Positions 62,524 to 64,000 of a stretch of 64,000 nucleotides of DNA are shown piece after piece. The notes under the pieces were generated by a model. The model did not search any database, was not told the origin of the DNA, and saw nothing but the letters and a program-made list of their open reading frames with translations. Origin of the DNA: a bacterium (lineage in GTDB: Bacteria; Bdellovibrionota; Bacteriovoracia; Bacteriovoracales; Bacteriovoracaceae); assembly GCA_030425045.1 (NCBI GenBank), contig JAUHVL010000002.1, forward strand, positions 181,066 to 245,065. The letters are read 5' to 3'. The position numbers were made by a program, and so were the translations under genes. Position 1 is the first letter of the stretch, and every line of letters starts with the position of its first letter.

Positions 62524-63750
62524 ATGGACTCAGTCAAATCTTATCTTTTTACCAGAGAAAATCCTTCTGATTGGGTTAGCTGTCAAAGTATCACCAAAAA
62601 CCTCGTCGAGGCTTATCAGAAAAACCTTTCATCACTATCTCTAAAGAATTTACCGAATGAACTCGATCCCTATTTTATTGAACAATGTGTCCAAGAAATA
62701 AATGAAAAGCAAATTAAAAGGATCATTTTTGTCGACCACTTTCCCTGCCCAGGACCTATCATTGCAAAACTAGATCATGATTTAGAAATTATCGTGCATC
62801 TTTTTGGCGATTTTATGCTTCAACTTGAAAAATGGCGCAGCGTTGGTGAAAAGTCGAATTTAAAATTTATTGCCGCTTCTCATAAGCAAGCAAAACTCGT
62901 CAAAAACTTTATCAAAGACGAGTGTCGAGTTGATGTCTTGGCGTTTCCTCTTGAAGAAGAGTTTTTTTCTTTTGAAAGTGAGACTCATGAAAAAAATCTC
63001 GTGAACTTTATTTATGCGGGAAGACTGAATCACCAAAAAAATGTGCTTGAATTGATAGAAGGTTTTATCAATTTTAAACAAAATTTCAACTCAGCAGCGA
63101 AACTAAAAATAGTAGGACTAAGTGATAATTTAGGCATTCCTTATCTGGGAAAAGAAATATTACCGGGAACGTTTGCCCATCAGTATCATCAACTGATCAA
63201 TACAACTCATGTTAAAGACGATATTGAATATATTGGCCCTCTTGAAAGAGACCAGCTAAGAAATCTTTACTTACAATCCGACTGCTTTATTTCCATGAGT
63301 ACCTATAACGATGAAGATTATGGTATGGCCGTGGCGGAAGCTCTCGCTTGTGGATTAACATGCTTATTAAGTGATTGGGGTGGGTATTCCAATTTCAAAA
63401 CGATTGCTCCAGAGTACGTAGAACTTATCAAAATTGATGAGCAATCACTTAAGCCTGACCTTACTCAATTATGTAAGACTCTTTTTAAGATGGAGCAAAA
63501 TCTCTCAAAAGGAGTTGATCGCCAAAAAATCTCTCAGCAGGCGTACCGAGAATTATCTGTTTCTGCTATTAGTGAAAAAATTAAAAGTGAAGTTTTAAGT
63601 CGTGAAAGTTTATTTACAGGGTGGAACTCAACTCTCGACGAAGTCATAGGACAATTTGCCCTTATGCCAAGAGCACCTTTTAGTAATGGAAAAGGTGAGT
63701 ATTCAAAACTTTACCGTCAGTTATATCGCTGTTACTGGGAGCAGACATGA
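62524..63750 (+). CDS. Glycosyltransferase, GT-B fold (family 4-like)
   Basis: 408 aa. The C-terminal half has a Rossmann-like donor domain: LVNFIYAGRLNHQKNVLELIEGF (start of the GT1/GT4 domain) and the E-x7-E-like nucleotide-sugar site DEDYGMAVAEALACGLTCLLSDWGG. The N-terminal domain is less typical, as usual for acceptor domains. It is cytoplasmic and would use a nucleotide sugar. ATGA overlap with the next gene. It belongs to the same run as the prepilin and the GT-C-type proteins. Confidence 0.85.
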   Translation: MDSVKSYLFTRENPSDWVSCQSITKNLVEAYQKNLSSLSLKNLPNELDPYFIEQCVQEINEKQIKRIIFVDHFPCPGPIIAKLDHDLEIIVHLFGDFMLQLEKWRSVGEKSNLKFIAASHKQAKLVKNFIKDECRVDVLAFPLEEEFFSFESETHEKNLVNFIYAGRLNHQKNVLELIEGFINFKQNFNSAAKLKIVGLSDNLGIPYLGKEILPGTFAHQYHQLINTTHVKDDIEYIGPLERDQLRNLYLQSDCFISMSTYNDEDYGMAVAEALACGLTCLLSDWGGYSNFKTIAPEYVELIKIDEQSLKPDLTQLCKTLFKMEQNLSKGVDRQKISQQAYRELSVSAISEKIKSEVLSRESLFTGWNSTLDEVIGQFALMPRAPFSNGKGEYSKLYRQLYRCYWEQT

Positions 63751-64000
63751 GCTCTCTTTTGGAAAATATTCATAGTCATTTTATCAAAGGCTTAAAAAAC
63801 GATTCGGATACGGGTATGTTTTTTAAAAAGGCCCTTTGGAATAATGAAGATTATTTTGATATTAAATATAATCGTATTTTAGATCCTCATATTAAAGATT
63901 ATTTTGGCCCCCTAAATCCAGGCTTTCTCTACCAAATAAAAGATGCGGCCGTTTTAACGAATTTTAGTGTTTTTATGGCAAGAGATGGGTTAGCGGGACT
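63747..64000 (+). CDS. Start of an unrecognised gene cut by the window edge
   Basis: The ATG overlaps the stop of the glycosyltransferase gene (ATGA). The visible 84 residues are hydrophilic and mixed (MSSLLENIHSHFIKGLKNDS, then a Phe/Tyr-rich stretch including DYFDIKYNRILDPH), with no signal peptide. The frame stays open to the end. It probably belongs to the same operon. Function unknown. Confidence 0.75.
   Translation, partial: MSSLLENIHSHFIKGLKNDSDTGMFFKKALWNNEDYFDIKYNRILDPHIKDYFGPLNPGFLYQIKDAAVLTNFSVFMARDGLAG

Overview
The window reads as an ordinary chromosomal stretch from an AT-rich Gram-negative bacterium. Outer-membrane proteins (TolC, OmpA), many signal peptides and lipoboxes, a DNA polymerase II, aspS and nucleoside-salvage genes support this. 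The mix of a bacterial voltage-gated Na+ channel, several hybrid or orphan signalling kinases, many secreted hydrolases and a fibre-like prepilin would fit a marine predatory Bdellovibrionota of the Bacteriovorax/Halobacteriovorax type. That placement is inference from gene content and composition, not a database match. No rRNA, tRNA, CRISPR array, prophage or intact transposase was recognised.

Layout. 1-8.2 kb: a gene cut by the left edge, a CNNM/CBS ion transporter, a NaChBac-type channel, a LysR regulator divergent from a bicarbonate-transporter-like (SbtA) operon, an orphan histidine kinase, a TPM-domain operon whose Ser/Gly tail is a separate gene, and a globin. 8.2-16.6 kb (minus strand): two large secreted proteins of unknown function, one broken by a frameshift, then a GNAT acetyltransferase, a DUF2391 membrane protein, a hybrid PAS-GAF kinase and a LysR regulator. 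16.6-25.6 kb: a redox/stress group of two pirins, a TauE/SafE permease, a double ChrR-type cupin and Dps, followed by rhomboid, YghU, SulP, an Fe-alcohol dehydrogenase and a His-rich lipoprotein. 26-30 kb: nucleoside salvage (PNP, DeoA, a concentrative nucleoside transporter). 30-43 kb: a response regulator, RNase G, a DAHP synthase-chorismate mutase fusion, a secreted zinc protease, PolB, BrkB/YihY, YggT, an FtsB-like protein, a DUF192 protein and AspS. 43-50 kb: OmpA and a block of secreted proteins (carboxylesterase, PHB-depolymerase-like hydrolase, parallel beta-helix protein). 50-56 kb: a TolC-RND-TetR efflux operon, an RDD protein and a lipoprotein. 56.6-64 kb: a prepilin with tail-fibre-like repeats, then GT-C-type membrane proteins and a glycosyltransferase.

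The strongest new observation is a structured dispersed repeat of about 175-185 bp. It is present four times (25.7, 30.8, 42.8 and 55.2 kb), always intergenic and always on the same strand as the gene that ends just upstream. Its two multi-hairpin modules show compensatory base changes between copies, and its ends form inverted repeats. Other notable points are a four-cysteine domain shared by two neighbouring secreted proteins, a hairpin that buries a GTG start codon, an apparent CTG start, a pirin with a Tat-like leader plus a strong internal start, clear palindromic operators for the LysR and TetR systems, and an RND operon without an adaptor gene.
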